A DNA stretch of 64,000 nt from positions 3,720,001 to 3,784,000 of the forward strand of contig NZ_CP060497.1 in assembly GCF_014334135.1 (NCBI RefSeq). Reading direction: 5' to 3'. The DNA comes from Olivibacter sp. SDN3 (GTDB lineage: Bacteria; Bacteroidota; Bacteroidia; Sphingobacteriales; Sphingobacteriaceae). This document shows positions 9,721 to 17,986 of the stretch, piece by piece. Both the position numbers and the translations under genes were made by a program. Below the pieces are notes generated by a model. It worked only from the letters and a program-made list of their open reading frames with translations. It was not told the origin of the DNA and did not search any database. Numbering within the stretch: the first letter of the stretch is position 1; every line of letters starts with the position of its first letter.

Positions 9721-10764
9721 ATGGCTACGCTTAGAAAATCACTCTTTGTATTGGCGGTATGCGTGTTAATAACCATACACACGGATGTCAATAGTTGTAC
9801 ACGGATGGTGTATAAAGGTATCAACGGTACAATACTTACCGCTAGATCTATGGATTGGAAAGATGACATCTTAACTAATCTTTGGATATTTCCTCGGGGT
9901 ATGGAAAGGAATGGGGAGGTAGGACCGCAGTCGGTGAAATGGAAATCAAAATATGGAAGTGTAATTGCCTCCGGTTATGATATCTCGACAACTGATGGGA
10001 TGAACGAAAAGGGATTGGTAGCGAATGTGCTATGGCTTGCCGAATCGGAATATCCAACATGGGACCAGAAAAGCCCAGGCCTTTCGATAGCCGTTTGGGC
10101 GCAATACGTTCTGGATAATTTCGCTACGGTAGCTGAAGCGGTCAGCGATTTAAGCGGTGAACATTTTACGGTCATTACCGCTAATGTTCCGGGACAGGAG
10201 CGGCTCACCACATTACATCTCTCGCTTTCAGACCAATCAGGCGACAATGCCATATTTGAGTATATAAATGGTAAGCTTGTCATTCATCACGATACGTCTT
10301 ATAATGTGATGACCAATTCACCCATATTTGATAAACAATTGGCGCTAAATGAATACTGGGCAGAGATCGGTGGAACCACCATGTTACCCGGTACAAATAG
10401 GGCGGCCGACCGGTTTGCCCGGGCTTCCTTCTACATTGATGCCATTCCTAAGACTGACGATAGGTTGACGGCGGTGGCAAGTGTGTTTAGTGTGATTCGC
10501 AATTGTTCTGTTCCCTTGGGGATCAGTACTCCCGGACAACCTAATATTTCTTCAACGCGGTGGCGCTCGGTTGCTGATCATAAACATTTGGTTTACTACT
10601 TTGAAACCACCACCATGCCGAACACGTTTTGGGTAGACTTTAAAACGGTCGATTTCTCCGAAAATGCGCCTGTAAAAATGTTGACGCTGGGCGGCAATAT
10701 TTATGCGGGTAATGCCATCGATTCTTTTGTCGAAACGGAAGCGTTTAAATTTCAGGGAATTTAG
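9721..10764 (+). CDS. Secreted Ntn hydrolase, choloylglycine-hydrolase/penicillin-acylase family
   Basis: This 347-residue linear amide C-N hydrolase is probably periplasmic. I take the ATG at 9721; a TTG nine bases upstream only adds three residues. Residues 1-25 are a signal peptide ending DVNS, and cleavage there would expose C26 of CTRMVYKG as the N-terminal nucleophile, which is how this family is activated. ARSMDW (about 43-48) carries the conserved Arg and Asp of the active site, and an Asn near 197 (NVMTNSPIFD) completes the pattern. Family members hydrolyse conjugated bile acids, penicillin V or N-acyl-homoserine lactones; which of these applies is not clear from sequence. Confidence 0.88.
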   Translation: MATLRKSLFVLAVCVLITIHTDVNSCTRMVYKGINGTILTARSMDWKDDILTNLWIFPRGMERNGEVGPQSVKWKSKYGSVIASGYDISTTDGMNEKGLVANVLWLAESEYPTWDQKSPGLSIAVWAQYVLDNFATVAEAVSDLSGEHFTVITANVPGQERLTTLHLSLSDQSGDNAIFEYINGKLVIHHDTSYNVMTNSPIFDKQLALNEYWAEIGGTTMLPGTNRAADRFARASFYIDAIPKTDDRLTAVASVFSVIRNCSVPLGISTPGQPNISSTRWRSVADHKHLVYYFETTTMPNTFWVDFKTVDFSENAPVKMLTLGGNIYAGNAIDSFVETEAFKFQGI

Positions 10765-10790
10765 GTGAAAAATACTTGTTAATTTTTCGG

Positions 10791-10822
10791 TTGCAGGGAA
10801 GTGCTGGATACTGATATTTTTG
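10791..10822 (+). promoter_or_regulatory. Candidate Bacteroidota promoter for the PEP-mutase/ada operon
   Basis: TTG at 10791-10793 and TATTTTTG at 10815-10822 (matching TAnnTTTG) are 21 bases apart, within the spacing seen for the primary sigma factor of Bacteroidota. The ATG of the first gene follows 18 bases after the -7 element. Confidence 0.45.
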
Positions 10823-10840
10823 CTAAAAATACTTAAAGTT

Positions 10841-11614
10841 ATGAGCAATCAGGTACAATCTTTCAGCGCATTACATCAATCCGGGAAACCTTTGTTAATA
10901 GGGAATGTTTGGGATGTAGAAAGTGCGAAACGCTATCAGAAACTGTCGTTTAAGGCCCTTGGGACTACCAGTTCGGGAATAGCACGCACCCTGGGATATG
11001 AAGATGGCGAAAACATGTCCTTTGAGCAGTTGTGTTTTCTGGTGGAAAGAATCATAAAAAATATCGATATACCATTGAGCGTTGACATGGAAAGCGGCTA
11101 TGGTAATACCGCGAATGAGGTGGCTGATAATATGATAAAACTCTATCAATTGGGTGTTGCGGGTGTAAATCTGGAAGATAGCGTAGTGATAAATGGTGAA
11201 AGAACGATTATCGATAAAACTATTTTTACGGAAAAGTTAAACCAAATTACCACAATTCTAGCGGAAAATAATGCCAACTTGTTTATCAATATTCGTTGCG
11301 ACGCGTATTTGCTTCAGCTAAATAATCCACTGGACGAAGCGAAGACCAGAATTGAAGCTTATGCTTTGGCGAATATTAATGGTATCTTTTTGCCTTGCTT
11401 AACCAGCTTGGACGATATTAGAATGCTGACCACCTTTACCGAATTACCGATAAACCTAATGTGTATGCCCGATCTAGCGGATTTTAGCACCCTCAAAGCG
11501 GCAGGCGTAAGGCGGATAAGCATGGGCGACTTCATGAATCAGCATATTTATGAATATTTAGAAAACACAACGCAGACTATTTTAAACAGTGAAAATTTTT
11601 CAATACTTTTCTGA
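10841..11614 (+). CDS. Isocitrate lyase/PEP mutase family protein
   Basis: This is a cytoplasmic beta/alpha-barrel enzyme of 257 residues. The ATG at 10841 is preferred over a TTG 21 bases earlier, since SNQVQSFSALHQSGKPLLIGNVWD is the usual family N-terminus. LSVDMESGYGN (79-89) holds the metal-binding D82 and E84, and NLEDS (110-114) the next acidic pair. The KKCGH catalytic motif of true isocitrate lyases is absent, so C-C or P-C bond chemistry of the 2,3-dimethylmalate lyase/oxaloacetase kind is more likely. The reaction is unproven. The stop codon ends one base before the ATG of the ada-type gene, so translation is almost certainly coupled. Confidence 0.85.
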   Translation: MSNQVQSFSALHQSGKPLLIGNVWDVESAKRYQKLSFKALGTTSSGIARTLGYEDGENMSFEQLCFLVERIIKNIDIPLSVDMESGYGNTANEVADNMIKLYQLGVAGVNLEDSVVINGERTIIDKTIFTEKLNQITTILAENNANLFINIRCDAYLLQLNNPLDEAKTRIEAYALANINGIFLPCLTSLDDIRMLTTFTELPINLMCMPDLADFSTLKAAGVRRISMGDFMNQHIYEYLENTTQTILNSENFSILF

Positions 11615-11615
11615 G

Positions 11616-12668
11616 ATGGAATTGACAGATGATATCATGTACCAAGCCTTGCTTGAAAAAGATACGCGCTTTGAAGGCCTGTTCTTTACCGCAGTCAAGT
11701 CAACGGGCATCTTTTGTCGCCCTTCCTGTACAGCTAGAAAGCCAAAGAAAGAGAATGTTGAATTTTTCCATTCTGTGGAAATATGTATGTCAAAAGGTTA
11801 CAGACCGTGCAAGATTTGTAAACCTTTGGAAAACTTGAATGAAACACCTGCTTACATACGACAATTGATCGACGAGTTGGCTGAAAATCCGAGTCGAAAG
11901 ATCAAAGACATTGATCTGGTGCAACGCGGTGTAGAACCTCATCAGATCAGGCGATGGTTCTTAAAAAATCATGGCATTACTTTTCATGCCTATCAACGCA
12001 TGTTTCGCATCAATACCGCTTTCAAGCAAATACAGCAGGGGAGTACTGTCACCGATACGGCCTTCAGTAGTGGTTTTGAGTCACTCAGTGGTTTCGGTGA
12101 TAGGTTTAAGTCTGTGTTTGGCCTTTCCCCGAATAACTCAAGAAAAATTAAGATCATCGATCTAAAAAGGATTGAAACGAAATTGGGTACAATGATTGCC
12201 TGTGCCGTTGAAGAAGGCGTCTGTCTGCTTGAGTTTACGGATCGGAAAATGCTTGAAACTGAATTGAAGGCATTGGCGAAATCCATGGAAGCAACGATAG
12301 TGCAAGGGGAAAATAAGCATTTCCCTATGTTGGAAACGCAGCTGGAGGAATATTTTGAAGGTGAACGGAGAACATTTGATATTCCATTATGCTTGACCGG
12401 TACCAAATTTCAGCAGGAGGTTTGGAGAACGCTTCAAACCATCCCTTATGGGAAAACCAGAACGTATAAAGAACAAGCCCTTGCACTGCAAAAGCCATTA
12501 GGGGTAAGGGCTGTGGCTATGGCCAACGGGATGAATAAGCTTGCTATAGTCATTCCATGCCATAGAGTTATCGGGTCGGGTGGTCAATTAACGGGTTATG
12601 GAGGAGGCTTATGGCGTAAACAATTTTTACTTCAATTGGAGAGTTCTCAGGCTGTTATAGCCTTCTAG
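11616..12668 (+). CDS. ada: Ada-type regulator and O6-methylguanine-DNA methyltransferase
   Basis: This protein repairs alkylated DNA by transferring methyl groups irreversibly to its own cysteines and activates the adaptive response. Residues 5-75 are the zinc-bound N-Ada domain. C34, C38, C65 and C68 have exactly the 4-27-3 spacing of E. coli Ada C38-C42-C69-C72. An AraC-type helix-turn-helix occupies about 85-180. The methyltransferase domain (190-345) ends in IPCHRV, with C315 as acceptor. There is no AlkA glycosylase fusion. I use the ATG at 11616 (350 residues) rather than a GTG 27 bases upstream inside the preceding gene, because the ATG matches the usual start (LTDDIMYQALLEKD) and leaves a one-base gap. 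Confidence 0.93.
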   Translation: MELTDDIMYQALLEKDTRFEGLFFTAVKSTGIFCRPSCTARKPKKENVEFFHSVEICMSKGYRPCKICKPLENLNETPAYIRQLIDELAENPSRKIKDIDLVQRGVEPHQIRRWFLKNHGITFHAYQRMFRINTAFKQIQQGSTVTDTAFSSGFESLSGFGDRFKSVFGLSPNNSRKIKIIDLKRIETKLGTMIACAVEEGVCLLEFTDRKMLETELKALAKSMEATIVQGENKHFPMLETQLEEYFEGERRTFDIPLCLTGTKFQQEVWRTLQTIPYGKTRTYKEQALALQKPLGVRAVAMANGMNKLAIVIPCHRVIGSGGQLTGYGGGLWRKQFLLQLESSQAVIAF

Positions 12669-12743
12669 CGTTTCAATCATTTTTTAATGTTTTTCTTAAA
12701 TTGAGAATGTATTTGTCTGTTTTTTCAACGGTTCACCAATAAG

Positions 12744-13874
12744 TTAATGCTTGGATAAACGTACCTTTTCTAAAATTCCGTGTATGGTCTGCCTTGCTTC
12801 GAGATCCTTCTTAGGGTACTGGTAATGAATATGGAGGTATCTGTTATCTTTAAAATAAGCTTTGGCGCTTCCATGAACCTGTTGATTTTCCTGGTCTTCG
12901 TCATAAAAGATTTTATTTCCCCGGTACGTGTAAACAGCCAAGGCTTCATGTGCCTTATTAAAAGCTACTTCCAGCTCATCCGTATCTTCCAGTGTTGTAA
13001 AGATTTCTACCACTCCCCGGGAAGACTGGTATTGAAAATGGTAATCACCGGTAGTAGGGGCTTGAGATTGTTGCAAAGGTGTATCCTTGATTTTAAGTTG
13101 AACTTCACCCAGCATATATCGTCCGGGATAGAGCCTTATAAAGGGGTCTTTCCAAAAGGTTTCATAGGTGTTTTGTTGTTTCAATTGATTGCTGGCGGCC
13201 TGTTGCCATTCGGTAATTTGTAAACCTAATTGTTGATTGACTTCTTGCAGCTTTGCTAGGGCCTGCGCTTCATTGGAAGACTGGCAGGGAATGGCTACTT
13301 CAAATACCAATTGTTGTTTTTGGTAAAACCCTAGTAGGTATCTTTTGTCTGCCGTTTGTGCCCAATAAATGCCGGTTTTGTATGTCGGAGTTTGACCGAA
13401 TATGCCTGTTTCGTACAAGGAGGCACTATATGTTTGCATGCTACTGGCAATTCCGCCGAAAAGCGGATTGCCTGTTTTGGTAAAATGCCTATCCAAATAA
13501 ACTTCTTCCTCATCATAAATCAACATTGCACTTACGAATAGATCACCCCATTCGGGATCTTGGTATAGCACAATTTCTTTTTTATAGATAAGATTTTCCT
13601 CCCCGTCATTTAACGACCCAATTTCTTCAGTACCGTTATGGAACCTCGCCATAAAAGGGAAGACCTCGTTAGCATTGGTGAATAAAATTTTGTCTTCATC
13701 CTTTTGTTTAAGTTCATTGGAAAATGGTGCCTTACGAAGCCACTTTGAAAGACTTTTGTCTGTTAGCTGGGCTATTGATTCATCCCATACAAATTTGCGT
13801 TCGTGTTTCGCTCCGCAACCCGCTATACAAAACATCAGCAAAATAAATTTTGCAAAGACAGTAGGATATCTCAT
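12744..13874 (-). CDS. Unrecognised lipoprotein
   Basis: I do not recognise this 376-residue family. From the ATG at 13872-13874 the sequence begins MRYPTVFAKFILLMFCIAGC, a type II signal peptide with lipobox IAGC, so it is lipidated and held in a membrane on the periplasmic side. I reject a TTG start nine codons upstream. The mature part is rich in Gln, Tyr and Glu (for example LKQQNTYETFWKDPF), has no cysteines suggesting catalysis, and ends in a basic IHGILEKVRLSKH. It lies 36 bases downstream of two membrane-protein genes on the same strand and probably belongs to their operon. It converges on the ada-type gene. Confidence 0.75.
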   Translation of the reverse strand: MRYPTVFAKFILLMFCIAGCGAKHERKFVWDESIAQLTDKSLSKWLRKAPFSNELKQKDEDKILFTNANEVFPFMARFHNGTEEIGSLNDGEENLIYKKEIVLYQDPEWGDLFVSAMLIYDEEEVYLDRHFTKTGNPLFGGIASSMQTYSASLYETGIFGQTPTYKTGIYWAQTADKRYLLGFYQKQQLVFEVAIPCQSSNEAQALAKLQEVNQQLGLQITEWQQAASNQLKQQNTYETFWKDPFIRLYPGRYMLGEVQLKIKDTPLQQSQAPTTGDYHFQYQSSRGVVEIFTTLEDTDELEVAFNKAHEALAVYTYRGNKIFYDEDQENQQVHGSAKAYFKDNRYLHIHYQYPKKDLEARQTIHGILEKVRLSKH

Positions 13875-13910
13875 CAGTATATTCGTTTTTGTACGTCCCA
13901 ATTACGTTTT

Positions 13911-14477
13911 CTACCACCACTGTGCTTCGGGCACATGATAATAGCTGGTATCTTTTTCATCTTGCCAGGGAGCTAGATCAAATTTCCAGTTATCCGGATT
14001 TCCGTCGAATCTTCTGCTTAAAGACATATCTCCCCAGGAATAGCCGACATAATACGTTTTTCCGTGGTATTTGAGTTTGCCGAATAACCATGCGATTGAG
14101 TTTCCGGAGACACCATTTGTGTAATTCGCTGCTTTTTCGAAGGTAATTTTAGCTCCGGCGGGAACGGTGCTGATCAGCTTCACTTCCGGCGGATCGAGTG
14201 CCATTCGATCTTTATACCACTGATAGTGGCGGTGAGTGCTATCCATGAGCACATAAGGAAAAGCCTTATCGCGTGATGGGAATTCCTGCATCAAATAAGT
14301 CGTAGTGTTTAGTTTTACCGTTTTTTCCAATAAATCGCTGAAGGGAGGGACGTTATGCAGATCTTTAGTTTTTGTTTTTATCGTCGAATACAATGCGAGT
14401 GCAAACAGCCCGCCGAGTACGATAACCGCGCCGAATACATAGGTTAACATTTTAAAAAGTGATATTTTTGAGCTCAT
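13911..14477 (-). CDS. Unrecognised membrane-anchored protein
   Basis: The protein has 188 residues with one transmembrane segment at about 9-30 (LTYVFGAVIVLGGLFALAL) and a soluble domain probably outside the cytoplasm. The soluble part ends in Trp- and Tyr-rich sequence (NWKFDLAPWQDEKDTSYYHV, QWW). It includes WLFGKLKYHGKTYYVGYSWG near residue 130, probably a beta hairpin. No catalytic motif is seen. It lies 18 bases after the 227-residue membrane gene and 36 before the lipoprotein gene, so the three form one likely envelope operon of unknown function. Confidence 0.7.
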   Translation of the reverse strand: MSSKISLFKMLTYVFGAVIVLGGLFALALYSTIKTKTKDLHNVPPFSDLLEKTVKLNTTTYLMQEFPSRDKAFPYVLMDSTHRHYQWYKDRMALDPPEVKLISTVPAGAKITFEKAANYTNGVSGNSIAWLFGKLKYHGKTYYVGYSWGDMSLSRRFDGNPDNWKFDLAPWQDEKDTSYYHVPEAQWW

Positions 14478-14495
14478 GTTTTTATATCGATAAAG

Positions 14496-15179
14496 CTATT
14501 TTTTAGAATCAAAATAGTACTCCGTTTTTTCGTCGACAGACAACATCCGAATGCTGTAGGTTTCTCGGGTTTTGATCAGCGCTGGAGTGCTTTCCTCCTC
14601 GAAATCTGTGCTGTTTAACGTTTCTTTGGCCTTATACACTTTGTTCATTTCCCTTGCAGGGGCGATGAAAAATGTATCTTGTTCAACAGAAACGACTTTA
14701 AACCAGCCAAATCTGACGCGCGCGCCCAAAGGGTCTCCTTTTACTTTAAATGCTTCAAGGTGGCCAAAGAAAACATCGCCAACGTTTATAGCTTCTTCCA
14801 TGGCGATAGCTTCCCGGGATTTAGGTAGTGGAGGCTTTGTTGAGTCATAGGTGAGATAAGCAAAAAAAGCGATAATGGCAAGGATAAAGATGTATCCAAA
14901 GATCGTGAACTTAAATGTATAAGGTGCGCGCGGAACCGCTGTTATCTTTTCGTCATGGAACGTGCGCATTGCCGGGGTCCAATGCCGTCTGGCAATCTTT
15001 CGTTTTTGAACAGTGTCCCAATATTCTCCCCTTGGCTTTTTAGAATAAGCATTGCAGATCGCAGTCCCCAACCAGGTACGATAAAAAACTAATACCATGG
15101 CGTTTGCAGGCGCTATGGGATTCGCTAAACTTTCAGTTTCAAAAACTGCTTCTTCAAATTGTTCAACCCTAAAAAACAT
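14496..15179 (-). CDS. Unrecognised membrane protein, first gene of a three-gene operon
   Basis: The protein has 227 residues and one clear transmembrane segment at about 93-112 (FGYIFILAIIAFFAYLTY). The first 90 residues are basic and probably cytoplasmic. The last 110 probably lie outside: INVGDVFFGHLEAFKV and a beta-rich stretch RVRFGWFKVVSVEQDTFFIAP. I do not recognise the family. It leads an operon with the 188-residue protein and the lipoprotein. About 140 bases upstream of its ATG is a copy of the motif also found twice before the ankyrin operon, in matching orientation. Confidence 0.7.
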   Translation of the reverse strand: MFFRVEQFEEAVFETESLANPIAPANAMVLVFYRTWLGTAICNAYSKKPRGEYWDTVQKRKIARRHWTPAMRTFHDEKITAVPRAPYTFKFTIFGYIFILAIIAFFAYLTYDSTKPPLPKSREAIAMEEAINVGDVFFGHLEAFKVKGDPLGARVRFGWFKVVSVEQDTFFIAPAREMNKVYKAKETLNSTDFEEESTPALIKTRETYSIRMLSVDEKTEYYFDSKK

Positions 15180-15315
15180 AATTTTCCTGTTAGTTTTAAT
15201 GCCGAGTACGGCGCATTCACCACCGCAATGTACTTTTCGGTAATGCTAATCGCCTAAGAATTATAGCCATGCAAATTTGTAAATAAAACCTGGGGTAAGT
15301 GCGATTTTAGATGAC

Positions 15316-15331
15316 ACAAAACGTCTACATC
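15316..15331 (-). promoter_or_regulatory. Third copy of the ankyrin-operon motif
   Basis: Read on the minus strand, toward the gene starting at 15179, this is GATGTAGACGTTTTGT. It matches the copies at 3841-3857 and 3875-3891 at all fixed positions (ATGTAGA, then TTTGT after three bases). The second TGTAG half is degenerate here. The distance to the start codon, about 136 bases, resembles the 127 bases in front of the ankyrin operon. Confidence 0.45.
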
Positions 15332-15338
15332 ATCAAAT

Positions 15339-15354
15339 CTTTGTATATACAAAG
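15339..15354. repeat. 16-bp perfect palindrome
   Basis: CTTTGTATATACAAAG reads the same on both strands. It lies 8 bases beyond the shared motif in the promoter region of the 15179 operon and could be a dimeric repressor site. No second copy was noticed in the window. Confidence 0.45.
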
Positions 15355-15707
15355 TATATACAGATCTGCTAACTATAACATACCAACTAATTTCTAACCA
15401 ACTTCTAACGAGTATCATTTTTTGCCTGGCTTTTATCTATCATTTTATCGGGATTCCCCCGATAAATCCTTGGATACCGCCCGATCAATCCCCGATGAAT
15501 CTTGTTAAATGATGCCTTTGCAGTGTTTTTGATCCGAGGTTCGTAAAGACATACCAGGATCGGTATGATACCCGCCTATTACTCCGGTGACCTCCATTAT
15601 CGATGCTAATTTTGGCAAGCCAGCATAATTATAAATGTAAAGAATTTAATATTTATATTTTTACGCTATTGGTGTTAGACACTATCTGAACATCCTAAAT
15701 ATTGCAA
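15355..15707. other. Gene-free stretch with an orphan hairpin
   Basis: No convincing ORF is present on either strand. At 15444-15466 TTTATCGGG and CCCGATAAA pair across a 5-base loop, giving a GC-rich 9-bp hairpin. No gene ends next to it on either strand and no clear T-run follows, so a terminator role is not supported. Further CCCGAT-type sequence follows to about 15500. Confidence 0.4.
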
Positions 15708-15863
15708 ATGATGACACAAAAAGATTTACGGGAACTTACATTGGAAGAGCTGGAGAAAAAGGCGAAGGCCGCTACAGCTTCCATGCCTATGCAACGTGGA
15801 CTTACGGCAATCACCTAAGCTATAAGGTAAATGGCAATATCAAAAAGTTTAAATAAAAGCTTC
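15708..15863 (+). pseudogene. Remnant of small protein gene(s)
   Basis: An ATG-ATG start opens a 36-codon frame, MMTQKDLRELTLEELEKKAKA and on to ..MQRGLTAIT, stopping at 15818. The charged amphipathic start resembles the cytoplasmic N-terminus of small Bacteroidota membrane proteins, but the membrane part is missing. In another frame, bases 15786-15863 read YATWTYGNHLSYKVNGNIKK.., ending at a stop, which looks like a coding C-terminus. I read this as decayed or rearranged coding DNA. A real 36-residue peptide cannot be excluded. Confidence 0.3.
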
Positions 15864-16003
15864 TTTCAGATAAATAAACTGTGTTGTTTAACGAGTAGTT
15901 TTGAAAGATGGTTCCGGAACGTTTATTCAGGTGGAGTTTACCGCAATAATAATGGGATGCCATATAGAGGTGCTGTCGAAAAACAGGTATAAAAGTTTTT
16001 AAC

Positions 16004-16837
16004 ATGGACATAAAAGTACTTAGCCCTTTATGGGGCCATGAACATCTTGATTACAAGGAGTTTTTAGAAAAAGTAAGAACTGCTGATTATGACGGTTTTG
16101 ATCTGTGGATCCCTCACTGCCCCACAGAAAAAAAGCTGTTGTTTGATTTTCTCCAAAAGCATGAAATGTTTATTGTGACACAACAGCATAGCGCAGCGGG
16201 GGATACGTTTGAAAGTTTTAGGGACTCTTATGTGAAAAAATTATACGAATGTGCGGAGCCCGGTCCTCTGCTTATCAATTCACATACGGGCAGAGATTAT
16301 TTTTCGTTGGAGCAGCATCTTGAACTACTGGATGCAGCGCAGGAGTTTACGGAGAAAACGGGTATCACCGTGGCGCATGAAACACATCGGGGAAGGCTAG
16401 GGTATTCGCCACAGCAAATGGAGCAGATCTTTAAACTTAGGGACGGCATTAAAATAACGGCAGATTTTTCGCATTGGACTTGTGTCACAGAGAGTATGCT
16501 GGAGAATTTTACAGACACGGTTACCGAGGCAATAAGCCGTACCAGACATGTTCATGCCCGCGCGGGCTACGAACAAGGCCCTCAGGTAGCTGACCCCCGG
16601 GCGCCGGAATGGGATTATGCGTTACAGCATTTTTTGCAATGGTGGGATAGGATAGTTGATTGCAATGCGCAGATCGGCAGCAAACAATTAACCTTTACCA
16701 CAGAATTTGGCCCTGCACCGTATATGCCGCAGATCCCCTTTACCTGCAAAGCGGTAGCAAACCAGTTTGAGATCAACTGCTTTATGAAGGATTTGCTCAA
16801 GCATCGATATAAAAAAATTAATTTTTCTTCATTCTAA
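16004..16837 (+). CDS. Sugar phosphate isomerase/epimerase-like TIM-barrel protein
   Basis: The protein has 277 residues, no signal peptide, and a xylose-isomerase-like beta/alpha-barrel fold. Visible marks are KTGITVAHETHRGRLGYSP near residue 120, where His-Glu and the following residues are typical metal ligands, DFSHWT near 157, HVHARAGYEQGPQ near 185, and a late FTTEFGPAPYMP with a metal-site glutamate near 235. It probably isomerises or epimerises a sugar, sugar acid or inositol derivative; the exact substrate is unknown. Its 3' end overlaps the convergent AraC regulator by 20 bases. The rhamnosidase-type hydrolase and the oxygenase next door suggest a shared catabolic route. Confidence 0.82.
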   Translation: MDIKVLSPLWGHEHLDYKEFLEKVRTADYDGFDLWIPHCPTEKKLLFDFLQKHEMFIVTQQHSAAGDTFESFRDSYVKKLYECAEPGPLLINSHTGRDYFSLEQHLELLDAAQEFTEKTGITVAHETHRGRLGYSPQQMEQIFKLRDGIKITADFSHWTCVTESMLENFTDTVTEAISRTRHVHARAGYEQGPQVADPRAPEWDYALQHFLQWWDRIVDCNAQIGSKQLTFTTEFGPAPYMPQIPFTCKAVANQFEINCFMKDLLKHRYKKINFSSF

Positions 16838-17696
16838 ATGCCTTTGGGGAGCGACCATTTTTTTTCTTGAATAAACGTGAGAAATAAAATATGGAACCAA
16901 AACCTGTTTTATAGGCGATTTCGTTGATGGTTAAGTTGGTCGATGAAAGAAGCTCCTTCGCTTTATCTAAGCGGAGGTCAAGATGGTATTGGTTGGGTGA
17001 TACGCCCGTGATGGCTTTAAAGCTTTTTCTGAATTTTGAATAGCCCATGGGTAACTCCTTGACCATTTCTTCCAAATTTATTGGATTTTCAATGGATTCC
17101 TGTAAGAGAAACTTCGCTTTAGAGATCAATTTTGATTGATGGTCTACTTCGAAGGTGCGGTATTTGGATACGGTATTTAACAGGCCTAAAATCTGTAAGG
17201 TAATTCCTGTGATGATTTGACGGTAACCTGCTTCTGCTGAGATGACATGACTGATAAGATTGCGGAAGAGCTGTAATAGCTCTTCGCTCATCCCTACCTC
17301 GATAAATGGATTTCCAGTGCTGAATATATCTTTTTGCATCAGTTCATTTGGATAAGCTCCATTAAATCCTACCCAATACTCTTCCCATCCGGAATGTGGA
17401 TGCGGTTTATACCGATGCCATACACCGGGAAATAATAGAAAGCAGGTGCCTGCTCTTACGTTGCACGGCTTTGTTTTTGCGGATTCCAGTATGCCTTCAC
17501 CCTTGGTGATAAAAACGATATAGTAACCATCGAGTATCCTTCCCTTGTCCCAGGTAAAAGAATGATCTATTGGGTGTTCCCGATTATTCGGGTAGTTTTT
17601 ATTCGGGCCAACTCTGGCAGAGCCTACCGTAGTGACATAAAAACCCCAGTCTTTCTCTAAACTGCTAATGTTAAGATATTTAACGTAGTTTTCCAT
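16818..17696 (-). CDS. AraC family transcriptional regulator
   Basis: The protein has 292 residues. The N-terminal half carries a cupin-like ligand pocket (GYYIVFITKGEGILESAKTK near 60, FLLFPGVWHRYKPH near 88). The C-terminal 100 residues hold two helix-turn-helix units: LEEMVKELPMGYSKFRKSFKA and INEIAYKTGFGSIFYFSRLFKK followed by GRSPKAFR, the AraC signature. It probably activates the neighbouring sugar genes when a pathway sugar binds the cupin. It is transcribed away from the oxygenase gene; the intervening 290 bases contain a 7-3-7 inverted repeat. It converges on, and overlaps by 20 bases, the TIM-barrel isomerase gene. Confidence 0.9.
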   Translation of the reverse strand: MENYVKYLNISSLEKDWGFYVTTVGSARVGPNKNYPNNREHPIDHSFTWDKGRILDGYYIVFITKGEGILESAKTKPCNVRAGTCFLLFPGVWHRYKPHPHSGWEEYWVGFNGAYPNELMQKDIFSTGNPFIEVGMSEELLQLFRNLISHVISAEAGYRQIITGITLQILGLLNTVSKYRTFEVDHQSKLISKAKFLLQESIENPINLEEMVKELPMGYSKFRKSFKAITGVSPNQYHLDLRLDKAKELLSSTNLTINEIAYKTGFGSIFYFSRLFKKKNGRSPKAFRMKKN

Positions 17697-17830
17697 GATA
17701 GTAGTTGACGGCCAATATAAAACTGAAACAAAGAATAAATAGCGTTTTAAATATCAACAGTTTACTTGTTTATATCGCTTAAATATAGCTGCTTAAACCT
17801 GCTGTTTTTATTATAACGGTTATGGTTCAG

Positions 17831-17847
17831 CAATATTAACAATATTG
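17831..17847. promoter_or_regulatory. Inverted repeat in the AraC/oxygenase divergent promoter
   Basis: CAATATT-aac-AATATTG is a perfect 7-3-7 inverted repeat midway between the divergent starts at 17696 and 17987. A half-like GATATTG follows at 17851-17857. It is a plausible operator, but AraC proteins more often bind direct repeats, so the binder is uncertain. Confidence 0.4.
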
Positions 17848-17986
17848 AGGGATATTGTATCGATGAAGACACACTTTTATATCAAAAAAGACAAACAAAA
17901 GTGTTTTTTGGTAAAATATAAATGGTTGGGTAATGGCTACTTTTGTTGAACCAATTAAAAATTATTAACCGTAAAAGATTATTATT

